Below, piece after piece: positions 44,084-53,006 of a DNA stretch of 64,000 bases. Numbering within the stretch: position 1 is the stretch's first letter; every line of letters starts with the position of its first letter. The notes below the pieces were generated by a model, which did no database searches, was not told where the DNA came from, and saw only the letters and a program-made list of their open reading frames with translations. The stretch lies in NCBI RefSeq assembly GCF_900129975.1, contig NZ_FSRG01000006.1, positions 248,001 to 312,000 on the forward strand. The letters are read 5' to 3'. Source of the DNA: Halodesulfovibrio marinisediminis DSM 17456 (GTDB lineage: Bacteria; Desulfobacterota; Desulfovibrionia; Desulfovibrionales; Desulfovibrionaceae). The translations under genes and the position numbers were made by a program.

Positions 44084-44847
44084 ATGTGGTTCATCTCCTG
44101 TTTCATAATTCGGGAAAGCATCCCCCAACAGAGTCTGGCCTGATGTTCTGACAACTCCAGTCGTCCTGCATAGCGCATCATTTCTGCAAACCGCTGCGCT
44201 ACATCAGCCTGCGGACCATCATGGTTATTACCAACCCCCTCGCTCCAGAAAGCAGGAAGCTTAATAGCTATGCGGTGCAAAACATCATCTGTGTGCATCC
44301 GTAAAAAAAATGTAACCACACCAATACCGACTGCCCTGACGACATCCCACAACACTTCAATGTATTGTTCATCATCTGAAGGCGGCAACATTTGCGTCAC
44401 CTCCCACAAAGCAGAACCTTTTTTAATAAGTTCAGAACTTTTCCCTTTTAGAAAGCGAAGTTCTCGATGAGTACTTAGTAGGGTTTCCCTGCCCAGCAGC
44501 TCGGTAAGTTCAGCCACTTGTCTTTGCGTAACGACCCTGCACACCCTATCTGAATATAATGTAAGCCCGACAAGTAGTGATAACCGAACAAGCTCTTGGC
44601 CTTCCAGCAACGCCAGTCGCTGCTGAGCAATTAAAAATGAGTTATAAAAAGCGCCTGGAGCTGGATCGTTAGTAACAGTCAACAAGTATTTAGACATTTC
44701 TGCATGGGCAAATAAGCCATCGGCATCGCACCACGTCTCTAAGGATAATGAAGACACGTAGTCAGTATGAATGTCTTCCACAGCAGGTCTATTGAAACGA
44801 ACCACCCTGCTGAAAATCTCATCAGATAATGCCCCCCCCTCAAACAT
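44062..44847 (-). CDS. sctK: T3SS sorting platform protein SctK (YscK/OrgA-like)
   Basis: 261 residues, mainly helical, weakly conserved. Called by position between sctJ and sctL, by size (YscK about 209, OrgA about 200, PscK similar) and by general pattern (VVTFFLRMHTDDVLHRIAIKLP near the middle). It links the SctQ pods to the inner ring. It overlaps sctJ by one base (TAATG). Confidence 0.8.
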   Translation of the reverse strand: MFEGGALSDEIFSRVVRFNRPAVEDIHTDYVSSLSLETWCDADGLFAHAEMSKYLLTVTNDPAPGAFYNSFLIAQQRLALLEGQELVRLSLLVGLTLYSDRVCRVVTQRQVAELTELLGRETLLSTHRELRFLKGKSSELIKKGSALWEVTQMLPPSDDEQYIEVLWDVVRAVGIGVVTFFLRMHTDDVLHRIAIKLPAFWSEGVGNNHDGPQADVAQRFAEMMRYAGRLELSEHQARLCWGMLSRIMKQEMNHIWQNLFA

Positions 44848-45632
44848 TACCGTCCCTCATTATTATCGAAAGCGTCATCATGCTTGGAACTACTTCGAAG
44901 AACTAACATCACTGCTAATCCTAGAATTACACCAAGCCCAACTCCTCCTACTAAGAGCAACCAAAATGAAGAGAGAGAATCACGGCTGACTGCAACACCT
45001 GCAATTTCAACATCCTTCTTAGGTGCTGGAAGAGAAACTGATTCGCGAATAGGAAACAGCGCAACACTGACATTGTCATAAGCCAAACCGGGAACACTTT
45101 GCGCGACAAGCTTACGGATCCGCACCACACTACTTTCAATATCAAAACTGCTTACATATCGAATGAGAACAGCAGCGGATGCAGGTACAGGCTTTTCATC
45201 CATTTCTTTTGCTTCTTCTAAAACAACATGAACCCTTGCAGTCAGGACACCGTCTATTGTGCTACATGTTTCTGAGAGTTCCTGAGAAAGTGCGTAGGTA
45301 AATCGGGCTCTTTCCTGCAAAGGAGAACTAATCAACCCCTCATTGGAAAAAACGGTTCCTAGAGACTCAAACTTTTTTCGAGGTAGGTTTGCAGACTCCA
45401 ACACACGCAAAGCACCGACAACTTCATTCCGACCAACAGTGATCGCAAATCCGCTTTTGCCTGAGGATATTTTCTCAGCCCTGAAGCCCTGTTCCAATAA
45501 TACGCTAAGCATAACATTTGCTTCTTTCTCATCCAGACCGGAATACAACGATGTGCTGTTACAACCAGTTAAAACAAGACAAAAAAACAAAACTAAAATG
45601 CCTGGTAAAATTCGCATAGACGGTTGTTTCAT
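44847..45632 (-). CDS. sctJ: T3SS inner-ring lipoprotein SctJ (YscJ/PrgK family)
   Basis: 261 residues. Signal peptide with lipobox LTGC (Cys24). The YscJ/FliF ring domain follows (LYSGLDEKEANVMLSVLLEQGF, LARARFTYALSQELSETCSTIDGV region, then RVHVVLEE and SAAVLIRY). A C-terminal membrane helix lies at about 225-247. It forms the 24-subunit inner ring with SctD. The ribosome-binding site is weak and translation may be coupled to sctI. Confidence 0.95.
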   Translation of the reverse strand: MKQPSMRILPGILVLFFCLVLTGCNSTSLYSGLDEKEANVMLSVLLEQGFRAEKISSGKSGFAITVGRNEVVGALRVLESANLPRKKFESLGTVFSNEGLISSPLQERARFTYALSQELSETCSTIDGVLTARVHVVLEEAKEMDEKPVPASAAVLIRYVSSFDIESSVVRIRKLVAQSVPGLAYDNVSVALFPIRESVSLPAPKKDVEIAGVAVSRDSLSSFWLLLVGGVGLGVILGLAVMLVLRSSSKHDDAFDNNEGR

Positions 45633-45647
45633 AAGTGTGTCTTTAAT

Positions 45648-46280
45648 TTATTGTGCTTTGGTCACTGATGTCACAGTGTCCTGAATTGATTTATTAATTT
45701 TTGACATTTGCAAAATTTCATGCTGCAGCATGCCAGTCAAATTTTGAATACGTAACACGTCATGGGGAGTAATAGTTCCCTTTGTAGCTACTTCAGACAT
45801 TACGTCACCCAAGGCTTTTTTTACATTCTGCATAGAAAGCGAAGTACTCTCAGAAGAAACACCGAGTTCAGGCTGAGTTCGCATTAGCTCATCCTGAACC
45901 TCCCAAATTACCGGTTTCTGATTAGCCGGTGGAACATCTTCTGTTAAAGTTACCCTTGAAAAAAGTTCCTCTTGAACCTCTCCAGTTCCTTCCACTTTGT
46001 TAATAGTCTCGATTTGGTGGGGACCAAGAGCATCGATAGCTGAGGTACGGCCGCCACCTTCAGCTAACGATGCTGGGTAGATATATGCCCCTTCTGACAG
46101 CTCAACATCTTTCCCCCCAAGTCCTTCAACAGAAACTGCTGAGGACTCGCTTCTTGAACCTGCCAGAGCTTCCTTAAATTCACGAACTAAGGCTGGGTCA
46201 GGTTTCCCAGAAGGAACAGCCTCACCCTTGCAGGACCATAATTCAGTGAGCTTTAAGGCAAGCGACGCTATATCTACCAC
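45648..46280 (-). CDS. sctI: T3SS inner rod protein SctI with long N-terminal extension
   Basis: 210 residues, nearly twice the usual YscI (about 115). The last ~50 residues (ITPHDVLRIQNLTGMLQHEILQMSKINKSIQDTV) match the conserved C-terminal helix of inner-rod/SctI proteins. The first ~150 are acidic, Glu/Ser/Gly-rich and look disordered. The start codon is GTG at 46280 with GGGGAT upstream. It is between sctG and sctJ, the Ysc order with SctH missing. Confidence 0.85.
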   Translation of the reverse strand: MVDIASLALKLTELWSCKGEAVPSGKPDPALVREFKEALAGSRSESSAVSVEGLGGKDVELSEGAYIYPASLAEGGGRTSAIDALGPHQIETINKVEGTGEVQEELFSRVTLTEDVPPANQKPVIWEVQDELMRTQPELGVSSESTSLSMQNVKKALGDVMSEVATKGTITPHDVLRIQNLTGMLQHEILQMSKINKSIQDTVTSVTKAQ

Positions 46281-46313
46281 TACTAATCCCCATACTGTAC
46301 CAAGAACAAAATA

Positions 46314-46691
46314 CTATGCATTCAGCGGTAATGACGATGCTGCTGCAAGGTCTTTCACCATCATTGCTGCACTACTGTCGGGAGCATTTGAGATAACAGT
46401 TTTTGCGGCAACAAGAGCTTCGCTCTGCTTTTCTTCAAGGATATATGCCAAACAGTTAAATGCCAGTGCTTCCCAATTTTCCGGATTAACGTCGATAAGT
46501 TGCTGAAGTTTTTCGTGTGCCGTCTCAAATTCCCCAACTCCAATGTGAGTAAAGGCCATCCCAAGCGCACAGGCTTCATCATTTTCCTCACCAAGGGCAG
46601 AAAAAATTCTGCGCGCATGGAAGATTAAACCGGAATGAGCTCCCAAGAATGCAAGTTCTTTTAATAATTTTTTGGCATCTAAATCTAACAT
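46314..46691 (-). CDS. sctG: T3SS needle chaperone SctG (YscG-like TPR protein)
   Basis: 125 residues from the ATG at 46691. TPR-like helices: LLKELAFLGAHSGLIFHARRIFSAL, ACALGMAFTHIGVGEFETAHEKLQQL, EALAFNCLAYILEEKQSEALVAAKTV. In Yersinia YscG and YscE hold the needle subunit YscF in the cytoplasm; the same three genes are adjacent here (E-F-G). Confidence 0.87.
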   Translation of the reverse strand: MLDLDAKKLLKELAFLGAHSGLIFHARRIFSALGEENDEACALGMAFTHIGVGEFETAHEKLQQLIDVNPENWEALAFNCLAYILEEKQSEALVAAKTVISNAPDSSAAMMVKDLAAASSLPLNA

Positions 46692-46695
46692 GAAA

Positions 46696-46929
46696 TTACC
46701 CTGCACGCTGAATTACAGACTTTGTTGTATCCATAATGGACTTTGCAACAGTTGAAGTTGCCTGCAACAAAGCGTTGTACTGTCCCAGTTCAAACTGCAG
46801 TGAAAGCATCTTCTGTGGACTTACTTCCTTTTTACTTAACGTTTCCTGCATCTTGTTCTGTAACGCTTCACCAGCACCTTCAATCTTATCCAAGTTCTGT
46901 GCAAACATTGCGTTAAGATCTAAAGACAT
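46696..46929 (-). CDS. sctF: T3SS needle subunit SctF
   Basis: 77 residues, the usual needle-subunit size. Two helices with a break near SPQKMLSLQ, and the C-terminal helix FELGQYNALLQATSTVAKSIMDTTKSVIQ with the invariant Q-Y-N pattern of YscF/PrgI needles. It overlaps the YscE-like gene by 10 bases. GGAG is before the ATG. Confidence 0.95.
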   Translation of the reverse strand: MSLDLNAMFAQNLDKIEGAGEALQNKMQETLSKKEVSPQKMLSLQFELGQYNALLQATSTVAKSIMDTTKSVIQRAG

Positions 46930-47168
46930 ATCATATTCTCCATAGAGTGTGATGACTGGTGAATGTTCTTCCAGTAATCAGTTGCTATTTCATCAGCTGA
47001 TTCTAACGCCTCTAGAATAGATTTCGCTTCAGAAAATTCGTCTGAAGCCAAACCTTGGTCCATTTTTCGCTTCACTTCAAAACGAATGGAAGCAATCCTA
47101 TCTTTAACTACTTTCAGTCCATTACCACTTGGATCCGAGAGCAGCTCTTCACACCATTGGTCTTCCAT
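46920..47168 (-). CDS. YscE-like needle co-chaperone
   Basis: 82 residues, helical hairpin (LKVVKDRIASIRFEVKRKMDQGL, FSEAKSILEALESADEIATDYW), acidic N-terminus. Sequence similarity to YscE is modest; position between sctD and sctF and size support it. AGGAGGG before the ATG. Confidence 0.78.
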   Translation of the reverse strand: MEDQWCEELLSDPSGNGLKVVKDRIASIRFEVKRKMDQGLASDEFSEAKSILEALESADEIATDYWKNIHQSSHSMENMICL

Positions 47169-47182
47169 TTAACCCTCCTGCA

Positions 47183-48586
47183 TTATTCAGTAACAATGGT
47201 TGTATGCTTACCATCTTTAGTAAGAACAATTTCCTTTGCTGATATAGATGTAATGACTGACCCATCAGACGTTTTGCCACCTAAGAAAAATACCTGATCA
47301 TTCTTAAGACGAACAAACGGCATTGACCCGACACCTATCTGCTTAATTGATTGCTTTGTTATCAGACTTGGCTTCTTCACAACGGGTTTGTGTTTCTTTT
47401 CAGGAGGTTTTTTGAATTCAACTTGCAATTCTAAAGGAATAGCGACATGCAATGCTTTGTTAATTGCAAAAGGTACGCCATGCACCCACTCCCTAGCTGA
47501 ATCCGGCAAATAACCCGATATAATAACACGTTCCTTGTTATATGTTGGAGATAACCGTCCAACCTTCTCATGACCTGCCAATATTTTTCGCAAAGCCTTG
47601 CCAACATCATTGGCGGTTACAACATGCCACGCTACTGGTTGCATACGAAAGCTGTCTGCAAGAACCTGCTGTAAATCAAGTAAATCATCTTTAGAGCGAA
47701 TATACCCACGAGCGACAACAGCACCGTCTTCAAATGTAAAATGAACGCTGTAACCAAGCTGGGAAGCAGTAAGCTGCATTGCCTCAATGCGTTGTTCCAA
47801 AACACGAACTCTAAACAAGGCAGAAAATGGATATAAAGATACTTGTGCCCGCAGTGCATCTAAATTCGCAAAGGTCAACACCTCACCCGAAATAACGATA
47901 ATCCCGTTTTCAGTTTGTGATACTTCGATTGATTCATACGGAGGTTTGACAGTTAGCCCTTTCAAGTGCTCAATTGCAGCTTGTAGTTGAGGCGCATTAT
48001 CAGGAGTTTGAACTACAGACTTCACCCCGACAGAAAGCCCACAAAGCAAGCTCATGACGATCACCAGCAAGCAAAATTTTTTAAAGCGACCTGTTCTCTT
48101 GCCCTTGTCACCACTCTCCTGATCAGCGCCTTGTTCACCCAAATCAGCCCGTAGATCCTTTACAGGATCTGATAAAGCTACGTCAGGATCTTCTACCAGC
48201 GCCTCTGACTTCATACGGAAAGCAGAAGAAGTAATACGGGAAATTAAATCATTAGATGCCCCCTGCGCCAAACATGCAAAGTACAACCCACCGATACGAA
48301 ATAACGTTCCGGCATCAAGCGGGGGAGTTGCACCTTCGGAGCAACAAATTTCTGCACCTTGCTCATCATAATAATGGACAGAAGCATCCAGCGGGTACAA
48401 AATAAGTGTGTCTTGTTCCATAACTTCAACAGCTGCGTGCTTTAAAGCAATCGTGCTATCAAAAAAAATGAAATCGCAATTTTCTCCGGAACCAAAAGAA
48501 TTTTTGCTTCCTTCTTTTAGTGCGACCTCTGCCCCGATGGCTGAGCCTGACAATACAGATAACGTTACTGTACTATTTGTTGTCAT
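47183..48586 (-). CDS. sctD: T3SS inner-ring protein SctD (YscD-like)
   Basis: 467 residues. The N-terminal FHA-like cytoplasmic domain covers about 8-105 (GSAIGAEVALKEGSKNSFGSGENCDFIFFD). One membrane helix lies at about 163-185 (FCLLVIVMSLLCGLSVGV). The periplasmic part has repeated small ring-building domains. AGGAGG stands 5 bases before the ATG. It is directly after sctC and connects SctJ and the secretin. Confidence 0.92.
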   Translation of the reverse strand: MTTNSTVTLSVLSGSAIGAEVALKEGSKNSFGSGENCDFIFFDSTIALKHAAVEVMEQDTLILYPLDASVHYYDEQGAEICCSEGATPPLDAGTLFRIGGLYFACLAQGASNDLISRITSSAFRMKSEALVEDPDVALSDPVKDLRADLGEQGADQESGDKGKRTGRFKKFCLLVIVMSLLCGLSVGVKSVVQTPDNAPQLQAAIEHLKGLTVKPPYESIEVSQTENGIIVISGEVLTFANLDALRAQVSLYPFSALFRVRVLEQRIEAMQLTASQLGYSVHFTFEDGAVVARGYIRSKDDLLDLQQVLADSFRMQPVAWHVVTANDVGKALRKILAGHEKVGRLSPTYNKERVIISGYLPDSAREWVHGVPFAINKALHVAIPLELQVEFKKPPEKKHKPVVKKPSLITKQSIKQIGVGSMPFVRLKNDQVFFLGGKTSDGSVITSISAKEIVLTKDGKHTTIVTE

Positions 48587-48594
48587 AATCCCTC

Positions 48595-50451
48595 CTACAT
48601 AACACCGCTCGTTATTCCTCTCGGTGTTTCAACTGGAGGTATAAGACCTGTAACTGGTTGAACTGTTGAACCTGCAGAGGGAGAAGTTGGCCTTGCGCTA
48701 CTTCGAGCACAGCCACCCCGTATTATGCCTTTCTGCTGAGCCGGAGGCTGGATCACACTCGTATCGAAAACTTTCTTCTCGAACCCAAGTTTATCAATAT
48801 CTACCGTCTGATCCTTAACTTCATCCAGATCAATTACTGTAGGACTAATCAATATTAACCGCTGCATACGTTTCACAACGGTCTTTTGATGTCCAAAAAA
48901 CAGGTTCAAGACCGGAACCTCTTTAAGGCCAGGAACTCCATCATCATTTACTTGACTTGTTTCATAGTAGTACCCACCAAGAAGCAAGCTCTGACCAGGC
49001 TTAATAACCGCCTGAGTATTGATGGTTGTTGCTTTTACAACAGGAATTTTATCAACCTCATTCTTCGGAGAAGGAGCACCCTGACCATCTTTCACATGCA
49101 CAAGTATTCGTATCCCATCGACCTCTTTCGTTTCAGGATCTTCAACAATACTAGGGGTTACGCGTAGCACTGTTCCTGAATTTACATTATACAAATCTGT
49201 TGCATATGCTCCGGCGATGCGCACATAAAACGTTTGTGTATTTTCCAACGTTGCCTGCATATTTTCCATAGTCAATACTGACGGCTGCCCAAGAACACGG
49301 CTATCCCCTGTTGCTTCAAGCGCTCGCACAGTTGCCATAAACGTATTTGAGCCTGAGGTAAAAATAGTAGAAAAATCCAAACCTTTTAAAAGCTTTGGAG
49401 TAAAAGCAGTTTTCCCTTTGAAAATAACCTTGTCTGCAACACTATTAATGTTCCAATCCACCCCTAAGTCACGCGAAAAATCCACATTCACATCCACAAT
49501 AATGGCCTGTATCTGAATAAGGCGCTGCGGAATATCAATTGCCTGAATCAACTCAGCATACATTGGCATATTGGCAGCAAAGTCCCGTACGATCACTGCA
49601 TTAATACGTGGTTCAGCTGTAATTACTATGCCCCTCTCAGCAAGAGTCTTGTATCCTTCCGACTGTCCCTGCTTACTCTGCTGTACCTGCTTCTGCTGCC
49701 CTGGAGGGACATCTTTGGCTCCGGCATTTAACCCTTGTCCAAGCAAAGACGTTGCTGTGGGAGAATTCTCCACGCTTCGAATCTTTGCTTGAGAGATATC
49801 TCCTGTCGCCATTGCCCGCAGGATACTTGCAGCACCAGGAATTACTGTTGAACCTTTATTTGTGTTAATTGTAAAATCATCAGCCCATATATGACGAAGT
49901 TTAAACACACGAACAATGCTGCGCTCTTGCGCGTTATGTGCAGCACTAGCCAACGCGAATCGTATATCTGTAATGTACTCTTTTGGAGCAGTTACGAACA
50001 TACTATCTGCAGATGGGGAAAGGTTAGGTTTAATGTACGGAGAATAAATATTGTTACGTTTCAAAAACGCGCTTAAAGAAGATGGCACTCCGGGCTCACT
50101 ATCCAACATCCCTTTTTTCACTGCAATACGCTCAGAAACAACATCACTTTGTGTGTAAAAATAAATTTTTGCATTGTAAACATACCATAAAATATTATAC
50201 GCAGCAGTAATACCATCTAAAAACTGATGTGGATCAACACTAACAAACTCTCCATAAATATTTCCAGAGATAGAAGAAGAAATCGCTGCTGTATACCCTT
50301 GCTCACGAGCAAATGCTGTTAAAGTCTGCTGAATCTCTTCACCCCTAACAATACGAGTGAATGATTCTTGAAACACAGCAGAAAAAGCAGTTACCGGTAA
50401 AAGCAACAGCAATACGCAAACCATGCTGCGTATAAAGAAAAGAAATCTCAT
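48595..50451 (-). CDS. sctC: T3SS outer-membrane secretin SctC
   Basis: 618 residues from the ATG at 50451 (signal peptide MRFLFFIRSMVCVLLLLLPV); a second ATG 21 bases earlier has no ribosome-binding site. N0/N1/N3 domains are followed by the secretin beta domain (RLIQIQAIIVDVNVDFSRDLGVDWN, VLGQPSVLTMENMQATLENTQTFYVR, QSLLLGGYYYETSQVNDDGVPGLKEVPVLNLFF). The tail is Pro/Ser-rich and might bind a pilotin, but no pilotin gene is seen. First gene of the long apparatus block. Confidence 0.96.
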   Translation of the reverse strand: MRFLFFIRSMVCVLLLLLPVTAFSAVFQESFTRIVRGEEIQQTLTAFAREQGYTAAISSSISGNIYGEFVSVDPHQFLDGITAAYNILWYVYNAKIYFYTQSDVVSERIAVKKGMLDSEPGVPSSLSAFLKRNNIYSPYIKPNLSPSADSMFVTAPKEYITDIRFALASAAHNAQERSIVRVFKLRHIWADDFTINTNKGSTVIPGAASILRAMATGDISQAKIRSVENSPTATSLLGQGLNAGAKDVPPGQQKQVQQSKQGQSEGYKTLAERGIVITAEPRINAVIVRDFAANMPMYAELIQAIDIPQRLIQIQAIIVDVNVDFSRDLGVDWNINSVADKVIFKGKTAFTPKLLKGLDFSTIFTSGSNTFMATVRALEATGDSRVLGQPSVLTMENMQATLENTQTFYVRIAGAYATDLYNVNSGTVLRVTPSIVEDPETKEVDGIRILVHVKDGQGAPSPKNEVDKIPVVKATTINTQAVIKPGQSLLLGGYYYETSQVNDDGVPGLKEVPVLNLFFGHQKTVVKRMQRLILISPTVIDLDEVKDQTVDIDKLGFEKKVFDTSVIQPPAQQKGIIRGGCARSSARPTSPSAGSTVQPVTGLIPPVETPRGITSGVM

Positions 50452-50517
50452 CCTACCCCCATCCAAATACATATGGATTTTTACTATTCACTAACAAACT
50501 TACATAAAAGCACTTTA

Positions 50518-50549
50518 CCTGCGCACGAAGAACACTCTTCATGCGCAGG
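50518..50549. terminator. Strong hairpin between chaperone gene and sctC
   Basis: CCTGCGCA pairs with TGCGCAGG and, after one mismatch, GAAGA with TCTTC; the loop is ACAC. No long T run follows on the minus strand (GTAAAGTGCTTTT). It may be a partial terminator or an RNA-processing site that splits the translocator and apparatus messages. Confidence 0.5.
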
Positions 50550-50562
50550 GTAACAATGCTGG

Positions 50563-50991
50563 TTAACGACCAAACAAAAAAGGATTTGAATATGAAGGCG
50601 ATAAGCACTGTGCCTTGAAGTAATCAACTTCATTCAGCAACCATTCAAATACAACCTCAAAGGATTCAATGCTGATATCTGCAGTATGTAATATGTGAGA
50701 ATAAACTATCGAGTTTGATGCCTCATCTATAGCAAGTATCCCGCTGAATTCATTCTTCTTCAACAATGCAGCTTGAAGTAACTTATCTATCAACTGGTTG
50801 CGTTCGTATGGGTCGCCAGAAAGTTCGATGACTTTTGCACTAAGTACAACATCTGCCATACCACGCCGGAAAAGCTCTACTGAGTTCTCACCAATCGTCG
50901 CAACGCACCCTGAAAGCTTATCAGTCGATTCAACTTCCCATTTAAATTTGGCAGCAAGCTCACTCATCACATCTTTGATAGAGGTACTCAC
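50563..50991 (-). CDS. T3SS class I chaperone-like protein
   Basis: 142 residues. The start is a GTG at 50991 with GGTGAG upstream. The pattern (VMSELAAKFKWEVESTDKLSGCVATIGENSVELFRRGMADVVLSAKVIELS) fits a class I chaperone such as CesT/YscB. It lies between the small translocator gene and sctC, near where yscB sits in Yersinia (yscB precedes yscC), so it may be YscB-like and partner the SycN-like protein at 37534. It could also serve a translocator. Confidence 0.65.
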   Translation of the reverse strand: MSTSIKDVMSELAAKFKWEVESTDKLSGCVATIGENSVELFRRGMADVVLSAKVIELSGDPYERNQLIDKLLQAALLKKNEFSGILAIDEASNSIVYSHILHTADISIESFEVVFEWLLNEVDYFKAQCLSPSYSNPFLFGR

Positions 50992-51008
50992 CTTATCTCA
51001 CCCAAAGA

Positions 51009-51878
51009 CTATGCGAGAATTCGACGTTGAGTGTCCAAATTTGCCTGCATCAACGCGCGCTGAGTATCCATGGATTTTTGCCGTAACTCATTCATACTCT
51101 GCATCAGTGAATCAACAGCATCTTTCTCTGCCTGCATTTTAGTTGCTTCAGCATCAAGAGTTGCACGTTGGTGTTCAAAATGAGACCCCACAATTTCACC
51201 GGTTGAGTTAACAATAGGTGAAACCCCACTTGTAACCTGACTAATTGTCTTCACTTGAGCATCAAGTTTCATGTTATTGGCAATAATTGAAGAATCTTCA
51301 ATCATCTTTCCATCAGGCCCTTTGACCTTTGGGTTTTGCATCTTCAGTGATCTACCCATAGTAGCCATACCACCTCCAATAGAAATGGCACCACTTACAT
51401 AACCGCAGATAGCTTTAGCTAAAGCAGCAGCTTGAGCTTTATCTGCCTGTTCTAATTTATTCTTAGCAAGTTCCTTGCTCATGGCTAACTTTGTTTCTTT
51501 AGCGATAACGCGCTGCTGGTCTGCGAGCTTCGTTGTTAGAGCCGATATTTGAGCTGCAAGACTCTCCCCCCAAACCAAAGGCAAGCTAGCATCAGCAGTA
51601 GGTGCTGGAAGTCCTAATGGATTCTTTGTTTCATACCCTGAAATATGCTTCTTCATCAAAGGAGGCAGCTTCGTATTTGAAACCTTCTCAAGAGCTTCTG
51701 CGAAAGATAACTTCTTGGTACGGCACAACTTAAGTGCATCGCTTTGCAGATTTTCTGCAGACTTACCCGTCTTACTGCTATACGACTTGAAAAATTCAGA
51801 AACTTCTTTGTTGAACTGCGCCGACTGCTCTGAGTAATTTTGCTTCACATAAGAATTAACAGAATCTACAACACTCAT
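51009..51878 (-). CDS. sctB: T3SS small pore-forming translocator SctB (YopD-like)
   Basis: 289 residues from the ATG at 51878. One hydrophobic, Gly/Ala-rich segment (AAALAKAICGYVSGAISIGGGMATM, about 155-180) is flanked by coiled coils (LAAQISALTTKLADQQRVIAKE, and QAEKDAVDSLMQSMNELRQKS at the end), the YopD/IpaC layout. It directly follows the larger translocator gene, as yopD follows yopB. It should form the host-membrane pore with that protein. Confidence 0.85.
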   Translation of the reverse strand: MSVVDSVNSYVKQNYSEQSAQFNKEVSEFFKSYSSKTGKSAENLQSDALKLCRTKKLSFAEALEKVSNTKLPPLMKKHISGYETKNPLGLPAPTADASLPLVWGESLAAQISALTTKLADQQRVIAKETKLAMSKELAKNKLEQADKAQAAALAKAICGYVSGAISIGGGMATMGRSLKMQNPKVKGPDGKMIEDSSIIANNMKLDAQVKTISQVTSGVSPIVNSTGEIVGSHFEHQRATLDAEATKMQAEKDAVDSLMQSMNELRQKSMDTQRALMQANLDTQRRILA

Positions 51879-51919
51879 AGGATCCCCCAAATATTTAATG
51901 AAATAACAAACCTGTCACA

Positions 51920-53002
51920 CTAAGCCATTGCTGGTGTGCCACCCACAATTGTGGCCATGGACTCGTTTCCTTTATCAACAATCTGTTTCACCGATTTGAG
52001 AGTGTCATTCAGAACATCCATCATCTTGTTAATATGATCTAGTTCCTGTTCATCCATGGCTCTCAGTTTCTCAAGAAGCGCATCAATTTTAATAGTCTTG
52101 ATCTGAGCAAGGGCGGCTTCATATTTCTGCACACTATCCGCAATGCCGAGGGAACCGGAACTAACAGATACCGCCCCCTGCGCAAGGTTAGTCCACTTGC
52201 TTGCATTATGAAGTGCTACCATTGCTCTTTTCAAAACGCTTGCAACCCTAGACGCAGTGGATGCAACCTTACTAGCTGTTGCCGCAGTCTGACTTGCAAC
52301 CTTCGCAGCATTTGCACCTACCGTTGCTGCTGTTGAAGCTGCACGTGAAGCAATAACCCCTGCGGCACCAGCGCCAATACTTGCCGCAAGCATTGCAACC
52401 CCAACTAAAACCGGACCAAGAATATTAGCGATTTTGTCTGGAACGCCGCATTCTTTAAGGAGTGCTGTTAGCCCAGCCCCAAGAGAGACCTTCCCTCCTG
52501 AAGCTTCAGATGCAATTTCATTACAAAGGGCAATTCCAGCAACAACCCCCATAACAACGGCGCTTGCCGCCCCGCCTGTCGCAACAACTGCTGCTGCCGC
52601 AACAACAGCTCCAAGGATGATTCCTATCCACTTAAGCGCTTTCAACCAACCAGAAACTTTACTCTTTTTTGCAGCTTTCTCCAGCTCTTTCACACGCTTT
52701 TCGAGAAGCTCCATTCGATTTTTCGAACTGGACTTAACCTGATCGATCGACCCTTTAATACCTTGGCGTCTCTCCTTTTCAGAAATAGAATCAACTAAGG
52801 TCTCCAAACTTACACCTGCCAAGCCTTTTACTGGCACTGGCAACGGTGGCTTAGATTGTACAGTTTTAGAAGTATCTGACGGAATCGACGCTTCAACCTG
52901 ACGAGGAGCACCTTTTTTTGAATGCTCACCAGCCGCTACTCCATCCACACCAGGAGTGTAACCCGGAGCCACACTAGGATTAGGTAATCTATCTATCGCC
53001 AT
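51920..53002 (-). CDS. sctE: T3SS large pore-forming translocator SctE (YopB-like)
   Basis: 360 residues from the ATG at 53002 (MAIDRLPNPSVAPGYTPG). Two long hydrophobic stretches lie at about 125-165 (LKWIGIILGAVVAAAAVVATGG) and 195-220 (GPVLVGVAMLAASIGAGAAGVI), followed by Ala/Thr-rich helices, as in YopB/IpaB. A coiled coil precedes them (RMELLEKRVKELEKAAKK). It is preceded by the SycD-like chaperone, the invariant order of chaperone, large translocator, small translocator. Confidence 0.9.
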   Translation of the reverse strand: MAIDRLPNPSVAPGYTPGVDGVAAGEHSKKGAPRQVEASIPSDTSKTVQSKPPLPVPVKGLAGVSLETLVDSISEKERRQGIKGSIDQVKSSSKNRMELLEKRVKELEKAAKKSKVSGWLKALKWIGIILGAVVAAAAVVATGGAASAVVMGVVAGIALCNEIASEASGGKVSLGAGLTALLKECGVPDKIANILGPVLVGVAMLAASIGAGAAGVIASRAASTAATVGANAAKVASQTAATASKVASTASRVASVLKRAMVALHNASKWTNLAQGAVSVSSGSLGIADSVQKYEAALAQIKTIKIDALLEKLRAMDEQELDHINKMMDVLNDTLKSVKQIVDKGNESMATIVGGTPAMA

Positions 53003-53006
53003 AGAC

